NCBI GenBank assembly: GCA_949316235.1
Contig: OX438743.1
Location: 39,339,242 to 39,403,241, forward strand
Reading direction: 5' to 3'
Source of the DNA: Oegoconia quadripuncta
Lineage: Eukaryota > Arthropoda > Insecta > Lepidoptera > Autostichidae
Length of the DNA: 64,000 bases
Shown: piece after piece, positions 33,265 through 44,000 of the stretch
Numbering within the stretch: the stretch's first letter is position 1
Layout: every line of letters begins with the position of its first letter
Translations under genes and position numbers: made by a program
The notes under the pieces: model-generated
Database searches by the model: none
Seen by the model: only the letters and a program-made list of their open reading frames with translations
Told to the model about the DNA's origin: nothing

Positions 33265-33423
33265 TGTATGAGACATACATAAAATTGTATATTGGCCATA
33301 ATAACCTGGCAACATTCCCTTCCATTTTCACCTCCGAGCCCTCTGCGTGTCCGAGGAATCAATAAATTCAAAGTTTACATATTTTACAGTGTTTCAGTGC
33401 TCAAACCACCTTAGACTTGTACA
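33265..33423 (+). repeat. Right LTR of BEL/Pao element
   Basis: 159 bp, matching the left LTR base for base as far as I can read, followed by aataa. Confidence 0.93.
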
Positions 33424-33631
33424 AATAATAATAAAAATCAGAAAGCACTCATACTGGATAAATAATGTTTGTTATGATTGAAAACTTTTTTCCCGGGGTC
33501 CTGCATCTTGAATCAAGATTGCGTCAGTCTCTTGATTATATTTCATGAGAAACATTGATCGCGACACAGACGACAGCTAAAGTAATCGAAGTGGAAATGT
33601 TCGCAATCAAAACTATGCTCGAATTGAATTG

Positions 33632-33760
33632 AAGCATTCGTGGGGCAGTCGGTGTTAATCAATGTCTGATGCGTTCAGTCCTTGGATGGGTGACCACTAG
33701 TGCCGTTTTAAGTTTCCGTACTCCGTATATTATGTTATATTTCTCCGAAGTTGTGGCGAC
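33632..33760 (+). mobile_element. 5S-rRNA-like SINE fragment
   Basis: Has GTCCTTGGATGGGTGACC and the GTGCCGTTTTAAGTTTCCGT body shared with 11826 and 45385. Confidence 0.55.
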
Positions 33761-33839
33761 TCGTAACGAATTTCGCTGTTGAGTATACTTATGTCAAATT
33801 TAATCCAATAACTGTTTATCTTACGTGTGTCACTAGAGT

Positions 33840-34066
33840 CCAATTAGTACCTACATAAGGGATATATGTACGGTCCACCAGATGGCATGTCTGTGTGGTG
33901 GACTGTACATAACTGCAGGCTGTGGCTGAAAATCAGCGGCCGCTGGTTCCCAGCGACCATATGCTGAGCTACAGACCTTTTTGTCATAATTATAAGGTCA
34001 TTTTATATTTTAGTTTTTACTGTTTTCTTGGCAAATAAAGATTTTTATTATTATTATTATTATTAT
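33840..34066 (+). mobile_element. Retroelement 3' end with (ATT)n tail
   Basis: GGCTGTGGCTGAAAATCAGC, then GCTGGTTCCCAGCGACC, then AATAAAGATTTTTATTATT repeated. LINE or SINE 3' end; class not settled. Confidence 0.5.
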
Positions 34067-34081
34067 ATACTCGGTCACATT

Positions 34082-34202
34082 GGTGTCGGTTCGGATGTAC
34101 ACCAACTAAACTAACAGTACTCCCTGGAACAGTACGATGCGACGGCGCCACTCCAAAACTGGTTTTAGTTTAGTTTAGTTGGTGTACATCCGAATCGACA
34201 CC
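34082..34202. mobile_element. MITE family M1 copy 3
   Basis: GGTGTCGGTTCGGATGTACA and the inverted partner ending CGACACC, ATT on both sides, 121 bp. Confidence 0.78.
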
Positions 34203-35367
34203 ATTGTCTTCAATTGACGGCAGTGGTTAAGCCAAGCCGGTGGCTGTCAGGTGGTCACTAGTATGACATAAATCCACCAATCCGTATGGCCCAATGAGAG
34301 CACGCTCTGCCCCAGCAGTGGGCATGTATAAGGCTGTTGATGAGGATGGCTATGCTCCTAATTCTGTGACAAAGAATATTTTGCTGGATTTTTATTTGGA
34401 TATGTGTTGTTTCGGCACGTAGAAAGATAGAACGAACCCATTTCTCTCCGTGGGTGTCGTCAAAGACTCCACCAAAAATATCTAGACTTGCACGTTTTAG
34501 CGGCGATTGGGTCACAGCGTGTCATGAGTGCATTTCTATATTCGAAACGTGGATGTTGTTTCTATTATTAAAAACTTTTAATGTTTGGAATACCAAACGT
34601 TTGTTTGGGATATCTCTGACCACCCCATTTGGGATAAAGGTCATGAACTTACGTATGTATGTATATAAGTGAATGTTCATTTTGGATTTATACAATGAGT
34701 AACTAAGACCCTGCTGGACCCTCAACGGGTTTGCAGTCCTCATAAAAGGCAAACAACCATGTCCCAGGGCTGTTAGATATTCCCAAAAAAAATAAATGTT
34801 TGCATACAAATTAAACCGCTCTAAATTTTTTTGGGGCATCATCCAAGTCCAGTGTTCTTATATATATGTATATATAGGAATAGCAACATTAGCTTAAAAG
34901 TAGATTAACGGTGTATATATACGTTTGAGTACTGAGCTGTATCAGTCTCCAAAAATGAATTGCCAACATTGATTTGATGTGGATAACGATGTTGGCTATA
35001 TTATTACTAAGTATAGGTATATGTTGTACTGTTAGTAGTTTATATATATAGTATAGCTGTTTGTTTTCCTAAATAAACGAGAAAAAAAAAGTCCACAATC
35101 CTCCGACTGTAGCCAGGCTCCACAGTGGTACATTCCACGGCGCTCTATGTGACTGTATTGGTATCTTGTAAGGTAAAGATGTGAAGTAGGTCTTTGGGAG
35201 TAGTTTTTTGTTCGGTGCAATCTAAAATACTCGTATATTTGCTAATTTACAAAATTACTTTGCGTCTGCAACAGTCTGTATGGTATATCTAGCTTGGAAT
35301 AATTGACGACTTCACAGAGTCACAGACCACTCACCCATTAGGCCTGAAAAACGCAGAGCAGGTGCAG

Positions 35368-35670
35368 TTTAACCGCCTCCGTGGCTCAATGTAAACAACA
35401 TAGGGTTTACGAATCGGAGGTCGCGGGTTCAATCCCCAGCGGGGTACATGTTTAGTACTCGGTTTGGTTAGTGGTAGGGCATTTTTAAAGTATCTTATCT
35501 AAATTTGCCGCTAAACAGCAATGTTAATAGCATTGTTGTGTTCCGGTTGTCAGAGATAAGTTTATAATTTTTATATATATTTTGGGTTTCCGGCTTCCAC
35601 CTTCGGCCTCATCTTCACTTAACATCAGGTGTGATTGAGGTCGAGTGTTAACCCGTTGTGCATAAAAAAT
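35368..35670 (+). mobile_element. SINE family A
   Basis: Full head and tail; about 25 bp of AT-rich sequence replaces the CAGTCCCCC segment near 35560. Confidence 0.85.
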
Positions 35671-36244
35671 AGTTTCCTGGAGCATCGAGAAAGTGTGCTC
35701 ACTGTAACTTGAGAGCGATGTTATATAATAACAACTCGCGAGAAAAATCGCTCTTACCCCTGGGTACATACAATATTCGACTTCAAAGTTTTGATGTTGA
35801 TTTAAAAGGGTTTATTCCGTCCAGTGGCGCCCTCATTGGATAAGATTTATTTATAAATACAGAATAAATCAAAAAAATCCGCTCTGACCTGCACTCTAAA
35901 AGCTTCAAAATTATTCACAATCACTTAAACGGATCACGGTGGCCACCGAAAATAATTTTAAAAATTGTAAGTTATCGGAGCAACTCAAAACTGTTTATAA
36001 TATCTACTTTAAATATCGGAATCTGAATCAACTATAGCCGACATTATGTTTCACGTTTCTGCGTACATAGTGGCTAAGTCATGTGACCTCTCACACTTAT
36101 TAGGGCGTGCTATATGCTTTGTATTTTTATTGTTTAGTGAAGGACAGGCTAATTATAATTTTGCATGCTATTGTATATGGCTGATTTAGGTGATACAATT
36201 TATACTATTTTACCAACTAATTTACTTACCCTAATCATTGCAAA

Positions 36245-36458
36245 TAAATGTATTCTATTCTATTCTGTTCTGTTGTGTTCTGTTCTGTTCTGTTCTGTTC
36301 TGTTCTGTTCTGTTGTGTTGTTGTGTTGTGTTGTGTTGTGTTGTGTTCTGTTCTGTTCTGTTCTGTTCTGTTCTGTTCTGTTCTGTTCTGTTCTGTTCTG
36401 TTCTGTTCTGTTCTGTTCTGTTCTGTTCTGTTCTGTTCTATTCTATTCTATTCTATCC
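36245..36458 (+). repeat. (TTCTG)n pentanucleotide microsatellite
   Basis: About 40 units with TTCTA variants at both edges and a GTTGT-rich stretch in the middle. It creates overlapping Cys/Ser/Val/Leu frames that are not genes. Confidence 0.95.
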
Positions 36459-36459
36459 T

Positions 36460-37375
36460 TGAGATTTTTTAACTTGAAAATTATTAAAAACAACGAATAT
36501 CTCAAAGAGTAAGTATTTTACGACTGTATTATACCATTTTTTTACTCCAATTAAGTTTTAGAATCGGTAAATAAATAAATAAATAAAACGTTTATTTTGA
36601 GTTTCTTTTAGAGTTACATATTTCACACACTTCTACCAAACTATAAATAGTTTATGGGCAGACAATATACTCCCTTGATTTTAATATTCTTACAATGTAA
36701 CTGTAACACATTATTTAAACTTTTGTGAATTTCACAGTATTACGAATAGTCGCATGCATAGGCATGGTAAATGAAACATAAATATTATGTGCTATCGTTT
36801 CATATATATTTACAAGAATGATTTGTTAAACTTTTTTATTTTAGTCTTAAAAGATTTAGGCACAGTGTCACTTTTTATATCTTGAGGAAAACTGTTAAAT
36901 ATCTTGGGCACTAGGTAGTTGAAGTCTGTCGCATATCTCGTTTCTACGGTGTATTATTTACTTGACCTGCAACACCATCGCTTTTCAGGTGCCCCATTAA
37001 CAACTCCCTTTACTTCCTGTAGAGTAATTCTCGACATTCATCACGGTTTGTACTTAACATCCCTACATCCGAGATTAATTGGTATGCTCCAGATTAAATC
37101 CAGCGGATTTAATCCTACCTAGTGCAGTTACATAATTGTTTTAAATCTCTGTTGGGCAGAGCGAGGTAATCAGGGTTGCCGTCTCGTGTGAGGCGGGCGT
37201 CCCGTTTTCGGGGCACAAAAAATGCGTCCCGCGAAACATGTCTGCGGGTAATTGTCCCGTTTTATGGCAAAACTAGCTTAGAAAGAAATCCCATTCAGAA
37301 CTACTGTTTATTTTTGTTTATAATAGTAAAGATTTAATTTTGTTAATTTTATTTCATTTTAAATAAACGTATCTT
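36460..37375. other. No gene recognised
   Basis: AT-rich sequence with (AAAT)n near 36575; nothing else supported. Confidence 0.4.
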
Positions 37376-37379
37376 CTTG

Positions 37380-37690
37380 CCCTGAACACAATTTATTTGA
37401 GGTCGGCGTATTCATATCTTATCGTTCATATCCATTTTCCGTGGTCTTCCTCTTCCTTTCCAACCTTCCACATCCATATTCATCACTCTCTAGTGTAACA
37501 TGTGTTTCATCCCTCCTCATAACATGCCCATACCAAGCCAAACAATTTCTTTTCAACTTTTCTGTCACGAGCGCCATTTTTAAACTCCCTCTTACATACT
37601 CATTCCTTATTCTATCCATCCTTGTCACTCCACTCATCCACTTCAACATTCTCATCTCTGCTGCACGCAATTTTCTTTTATCTCTCTTCT
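37380..37690 (-). pseudogene. RTE-type LINE reverse transcriptase C-terminus
   Basis: RAAEMRMLKWMSGVTRMDR, RNEYVRGSLKMA and LAWYGHVMRRDE are hallmark phrases of the RTE end in moths. Truncated at both sides. Confidence 0.85.
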
Positions 37691-38279
37691 TAAATAAACG
37701 TGATTAAAAATATATACAAAATTGTTGTATTTGTCTTTATATGTTTTTTGTAGTTTGTTCATTTTTTGTTATGTTTTGTACTAGTGTAGTGTTCATCAAT
37801 ATTATTAATCTTTGTCGAGACGATATCGTCGACGCTCTAAAATCGTCCGTCTCTCTAATACCAATGACCCATTGTCCATTTTAATTAACAACAGCGACTT
37901 TATGTGTCACATTGTATATTATAATTTGTTTCTGTACATTTGTTGGGCCCGCTTTTTTGCCATGTCCCGCATATAAATTTCTAGTCTCTTGCATATCCGT
38001 CAGTAAGAGTTGGCAGGCCTAGACGTAATCCTTAGATAAGGGTGCCAAAAAAGGGGCAAAACCTTTCCGTTCGTTCAGCAAAAACCGATTGGAATCCTCT
38101 TAACTGTTTTGACAACGTTAACTGCATTAATATGTTCCCCATGTTGTTGCCAGGCAAGCTGATGGTTAATCATTTGTCTCGTTCGGTGGCATAAGTGTTG
38201 TACCTATTCGGGCTCGTAAGAATAGAACCAACTTGTCCCTTCCCATGGGTGCCGTGAAAAACGATTAGACTTTATATTA

Positions 38280-38395
38280 TTTGATGACCGATTGGTGTAG
38301 TGGATAGTGACCCTGTCAGCGAAACCAACGTTCGGATATATACGAATAATAGATGTTTATATAAATATTAATGTATCTATGTTTTCCGTTACCTA
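38280..38395 (+). mobile_element. SINE family B variant, head only
   Basis: GACCGATTGGTGTAGTGGAT starts the tRNA-like head; the B box is degraded. Confidence 0.55.
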
Positions 38396-38989
38396 GTACG
38401 TATAGTACAAGCTTTGCTAAAGCGTTTTCACTTTCCAATTTGTAGGAAATCTAATTAGGATATAGGAAGGCGTAATCGAATTTACAACAGTTAGATTCCG
38501 ATTTAGTGGATTGGAAGGTCCCGACCTCAATACTTCTATCCAAATGCAGAGACAAATTTTACATACATTGCAGGGAGTCTTGGTTCGGTTAATTCAAATA
38601 TCCTTGCTTCAACAGCAATGTATGCCAAATTAGTCTCTGCATTTAGGATAGTGTAATAAGCTCTTCCTAACTTTCGAATTCCTAATCCAAGTGTTTTTAA
38701 TTAAGCGCTAGCTTGGGACCAGATAATGGTGTAACTGTTCGAAATATTTATTACTATGCATGCTTTCTTTATTCAACTTGTAACGGTGTCGTACTTTTGA
38801 GCTGATACTCATTGGTGGGTTTGGGTTATTGGAGTTCAAATTCGAAATTTTAAACTGACTGACTGACTGATGTGCCAAGTGTGACAAAACCGCTCCTCCA
38901 TATTCGATTTATGTCTTGACGTCATATTCGCTATGACACTCCCGGGCACGAATCCTATACAAATCGCCTAGGTAATTAGGCGATTAGGC

Positions 38990-39456
38990 TAGGTGACAAC
39001 ATACATGCAGTCATGCTCGAGAAGGAGGCCGCAGAGCGGGATAAGGAGAGGGCCGATCCCTCTCGCAGGAGGCGACGTCGGGAGGGCGGCAACGGACGGG
39101 CGATGTAGCCGCCGGACGCGACCCGGGAGAGGATGAGGATCGTTCGTCGTCGTCGTCGTCGCATCGGGGCCTGTCGCGCCTCATACCGCCCGCTGATCGC
39201 GGTGTGAGGCTCGACAGCGCCCCCCATGGAGGGCGGGCCAGCCGCTCTCCGGGAACGGGCCTCCCCTTGTGAGGGGAGGCGGGGCGGGGGGGGGGGAGGA
39301 GGACCTGGAGCCGCTTATGCGTTCCCAGGTCCCCCCTACTGCCGAGGAAGGTCGTCGGGTGGTTTTAGTGGGTAGGACCTCTCCGATCTGGAGCGGGGAG
39401 TCCCACATATCCCCGCCGCTGATCCCCGTCGCCGGTGGATTGAACGCGTAAAACAA
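38990..39456 (+). mobile_element. R1-clade LINE 3' end (GC-rich)
   Basis: Codes EKEAAERDKERADPSRRR and ends GRAM-stop, the usual basic C-terminus of R1-type ORF2, then a very GC-rich 3' UTR with GTGGTTTTAGTGGGTAGGAC and a short A tail. Composition contrasts sharply with the AT-rich surroundings. Confidence 0.75.
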
Positions 39457-39914
39457 AAAAGGTTACAACATACAGACTTACATAGAGATGCGTTGAATAA
39501 ATAACCATCGTTTGAGCTTCGCCGTATCCGGCTAAAAATTTTATCGACCTATTTTTTGGTATGCAGAGACTTATCATTTGAAATTCTCATTTCAGATAGT
39601 AACATGAAGTAACATTATGATGAATGAATCGTTTAAGAAAATTTTGCAGTCAAGTTTTCTGTAACTATCTTTACTTACCATTAATTCTCGCCTAAACGAA
39701 AATAGTTTCCAAAGTTGCCTCTAGAGAGGAAATAATGAGATGCCAGAACATATTGTTGCTCGTTATAATGCTTTAATGCTTTTCGCTATTTAATGAGAAC
39801 GGAACGTATAAATAATGAATCGGGTAGGATTTCTGTTATAATGAAAATTGATCTTTAGCTTTACTGTTAATACTGTGTAAGAGTATTACCAGTACAGTGA
39901 TTACATATGACGCT

Positions 39915-40225
39915 GAAAAGTAGTCTCTCACTATGGGCTTCATAAGAGTGCTCAAGGTTACGCAACGAGCCATGGCTCTCCGTAGGTGATGCTCGGAGTT
40001 TCACTACGAGATCGAATCAAGAATGAAGGGATTCTCAGAAGAACGAAAGTATAGTAACTTGAAATAGTTCTGGCAGACCAAATAGTAACAGATGACGGAT
40101 AGGGCATTAAAGTTCTTGAGTGATGACCACGTAACGGTAAGCACAGCGTCGGACGCCGTCTTCGCAAGGTGACCGGACGACCTGATGATGCTTATATCGC
40201 GGGAAGTCGCTGGATGCAGATCGCC
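39915..40225 (+). pseudogene. Decayed RTE-type LINE end
   Basis: ATGGGCTTCATAAGAGTGCT through GTAACGGTAAGCACAGCGTC; matches 42190-42545 in order (VTQRAM, GRR and TTRS-like phrases) with several stops. Confidence 0.6.
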
Positions 40226-40264
40226 TCCAATCTGTAGCTCTGGTTATCAATCTTAATTTGAGAG

Positions 40265-40448
40265 ACAGGCTAGCCTATCTCATACAACCGGTACACAATG
40301 TTATCAACATTGTTGCAGCAGACTTAGATATGATCATCATGGCCACTATCGAAGCGAGCCCAACCACCCCCCAAACTGACTACCTACTAATCTGTAGCTG
40401 CCCCGTTGGGAATCGAACCCGCTACCTCCGTTTTGTAAACCTTATATT
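40265..40448 (-). mobile_element. SINE family A, decayed
   Basis: B-box region GGGAATCGAACCCGCTACC and body remain; the outer head is replaced by a hairpin. Confidence 0.65.
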
Positions 40449-40494
40449 GATTGTTTTCCGACTGTTGTATGTTCAACAGTCGGAAAACAATCAA
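40447..40494. repeat. Perfect 21-bp hairpin, loop 6
   Basis: Arms 40447-40467 and 40474-40494 are exact inverted copies around TATGTT, at the edge of a SINE. Confidence 0.9.
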
Positions 40495-40937
40495 CCTCCC
40501 CCATAAATTTATAAATTGTATTTCTATTTTTAACTAATTTTATACTTCATGACGCAGATTGATGTCTGATGGATGATGTGCCCTATGTGAATAGTGCATT
40601 TTATTTAGGGATTTTGGCTTAATTTTTTTCAAAAATTTTTCCTTTTCGCGCTACAAATAATACAACCGCAATGAGAACATCCTCTTTTATTTAGGTTGTT
40701 AAAATTATTTTGTTTTCTGCTAAGCTACTTCTGTAACCGACTAGACCGGAGTTATGTACCAAGGAGAATTTAATCATTATGTTTAATCTGTAGGACAAGG
40801 AATCTGTGGCTCAGTTATAAATACCAAAAAAAAATGTCTATGGAGAACTAGACATTTGGGTGACAATCGTTTGAACATGCTTGTATGAGATAAAATTATT
40901 AAAATAATTCATTATATTTATAACAATTCAATCAAAA

Positions 40938-41027
40938 ATGTCCGCTTTAGACGACTTGCCTGGTGTGAACTCTTTCTTTGGAATGGATTTGAAGACTGGA
41001 TCCCTAATCATAGCTGCTATTAGTATT
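40938..41027 (+). CDS. Four-helix gene A exon 1
   Basis: Starts ATG after caaaa and codes 30 residues ending SLIIAAISI at a gtatgagt donor, phase 0. The first helix begins here and continues across the junction. Confidence 0.78.
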
Positions 41028-44000
41028 GTATGAGTATTATTTTGACCTTATTTGTTCCTCTTTCCTATAGTTTCACATCCATCATCAAGACACGCTGACT
41101 TAAGTTACTTGATTGGCACATCCCTGAGTTTGACGTTCAATTCGTTGTGCGTGAGAATTTAGTAGGGTGAAGTAACAATAAGCTGGTCATATCTGTCGCT
41201 GAAACGACAAACGCTGGAGCAAGGGGTGGAAGACCCTAGGTCCGCAGTTGAGTGGTGTTAGCTGAGTGATTTCTGGTAGAGTTCGCGATAGGACTAAAGC
41301 ATCTCTTCCAATGGATAAAATGGAACTAAGGAATCGTGAGGACAGCATCGTGGACAAGTGACGGGCAGCAATGTAATTAGTATGGTGCTCCCAGAAATCT
41401 GCGATCGCCAACCCGCCAAGCGTGGTGATTAACCCAGTTCTTTGTGTTGTTCTGTTCTTTGTGTTGTTCTGTTACTGCTAAATTTTATCAATCTACCTCG
41501 AAATCGCCGGAACCCCATCTTAGGGCCAAAAGCCCTCTCGTGTGAAGTTATCCTCGTGCCTATCACAAGCGTCTTGCGCGACTCCAGTAACTCCGGAATA
41601 TACAGCGCTGGATGGAAGTTGGAAAATCGTTGCAACACTGTCGTAATACCCTTGGCAATTGGTTACGGCTGAGACACCATGGGAGAGGCTAATATCTGTG
41701 TCATACTAATGATGTGATGGCCCGCATCCGCATGGGGACGTCTCCACACAATGAAATCTATCGTTAGGTTACAGAATGGATAGGGAGTCCGATGTGGGGA
41801 CCGATTCTCGCGTACTCGAGATTCCGCTGTCGATACGTCCGTCACTTTTGCACTCACATATAAGTGTGAAAGTGATAGACATACCAATATCGGTAACTTT
41901 TTGAAAAAAAAATCGGTTCGTGACATTTGTAAATTGATATATAATCAAGTTTGACATTAGACATCGATTAACTCAAACATAACTTGCAGGTCCACCCCAT
42001 GGCTTACGGCTGTTCCTGCTTTATCCCAATCAGCTACCTTCTCGTCACAATCTGGATCTTGGTGACCTTATTCTTTGTGGCCAGTGTTGCGTTAATATTT
42101 GGTGTACACAAGGTATTTACACATTTTATCCGTCGAAAACTTCGCGTGTTTCTTTTAGTAGTATAGGTATTTGAATTGAATAATGATGTGTGTTACCAGT
42201 GATGACTTAAGGCACTGAAACGTGGTCTCTCATGGGCCTCATAAGAAAGCTCAAGGTCCCGCAATGAGCTATGGAGAAGGTGATGCTCGGCATTAACGGA
42301 GAATCGGGAATGAAGAAATCCCCTGAAGAGCAATAGTCGCCGACATAGCCCAGCGTGTGGCAATGAGCAGGCCACGTAGTTCGAAGAGCTGATTGGGGTG
42401 GAGACCACGCATCGGCAAACGTAGATTGGGATGTCTACCCACTAGGTTGATGAAGGTCGCCTCAAGCAGGGCGCAGGGTGGTTCCAATATGTTCCGGATA
42501 GAGGAGGCAGTAGAGTCCTGTGGCTGGGCTGATATGATGATGATAGGGTTACATCCCATAATAACTGCTATAGATAGCGATTGGCATGAAACGAGTCAAT
42601 AGAAAAATTACCCATTGGTGACTTCTACCTACATCGCAATTGGCCGTCTTATCTTAAATATCTGGAGCGCAATAATCAACAATAATACTAAGATGAAAAG
42701 GTAGTCAGTAGCCAGGGGGATCAAATATGTGCCCCGCTTGAATCAAACGAGAGTTAATGTTAATTTGAACATTCAAGGAGATAGAGATTTTAGGCCTGTA
42801 TGCTAAGAATAATATTAGAGCAGGATAGGTTTCGTGTTTTCGAGATCAGTTTGCCGAACGAACAAATTGAGAGGTTTTCGGTAGGGTTCCCCTCTCAATA
42901 GCTAATGCCGATTGTTTGGCAGTTCATAATGCGAAAGAAGTGGTACATCTCGAAAGTTTAAATGCGTGATGGTCGACCATTTTCTTATGATATACATTAC
43001 ATAACGTCTATACATTTATCTTAATAACCACGTCAGAGATACCCCCAAACATCATTTAATGTTTAATGCTTGAAACAACATCCAAGGGTCACCTTGTGAA
43101 ATATACAAAAATGCACACGTCACAGGTGAGCTTATCTCCGTTTGCAGATGTTTTTTGGTGGATAGTTCCTTAGTTGCCTTTTACGAAACCCACGGGAAGA
43201 GACGGGTTGCTCCTATTTTTACGGGCCGAAACCACTCGGCAGTCTTTCATGTCTGTCTGTGTAATCACAATCTATCAAATATTTGTCTGGTTCAGGACGA
43301 TCCTCTACTCTGCACTGTGTGGGTGTGGTACACCGTCATCTTTGTAGTAGTGATGATGATGTTGATGATATTATTGGCTCTGGTGTTCACCTCGCGGCGG
43401 CAGCGGAGCCGGGTCATTGCCGTCATTCTTGGTATGCTCTGGTACATGCGTAAGTATTTTTTGCAAGTCGATTCAATACACATTTACCTGTACCTCCCGA
43501 GGTAGAAACATTAGGTTCATGGGATCCAGAAGCTTAGTTACAGTTTTTAAAGAATTCTCAGACCATCTAATCAAGGTGCCGTCTTCATCTTCATAACATT
43601 GACCAATGAGAAAACATCAAATTGCCGAGCGAAAGATGAGCCAACCAATCATGCATCAACGTAAACAATGACGACAGGGAATTTGTTCAGACGTTTGTTA
43701 TATATTCATAGACGTCTATACCACTGAAGTACTCGTGGGCAGCGATTCGTATTCGTTTTCGGTTAGCGAAGTTATGCAACGACTGTGTAACGTTACACGT
43801 TAAAACTAATTGTATGAAAACATATAAAATAGTTTTTCATAACAGAAACAATAAAACTATCAAATAAATACTTAAAACTAAATGCAAAATAATTTGTTAA
43901 CTTATAAAACTTCAAACTAAATATCTTAAAATCTACTAAATAACTAAACTAACTAATGTCATAATACCGTTATATAATAATACCTTGAATTCCTTAAAAT

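Larger units (their letters stand above)
27380..33423 (+). mobile_element. BEL/Pao LTR retrotransposon, apparently intact
   Basis: Bounded by two 159-bp direct repeats that I read as identical, starting TGTATGAG and ending TTGTACA. Five bases, aataa, flank both outer ends; the local (aat)n context makes this duplication less certain. A candidate primer-binding site follows the left LTR at once. A single frame of 1720 codons fills the interior. No clear polypurine tract is visible before the right LTR, and there is no envelope gene. Confidence 0.95.

Noticed and set aside
36165..36512. Overlapping Cys/Ser/Val/Leu open frames
   Set aside because: They are translations of the (TTCTG)n microsatellite.
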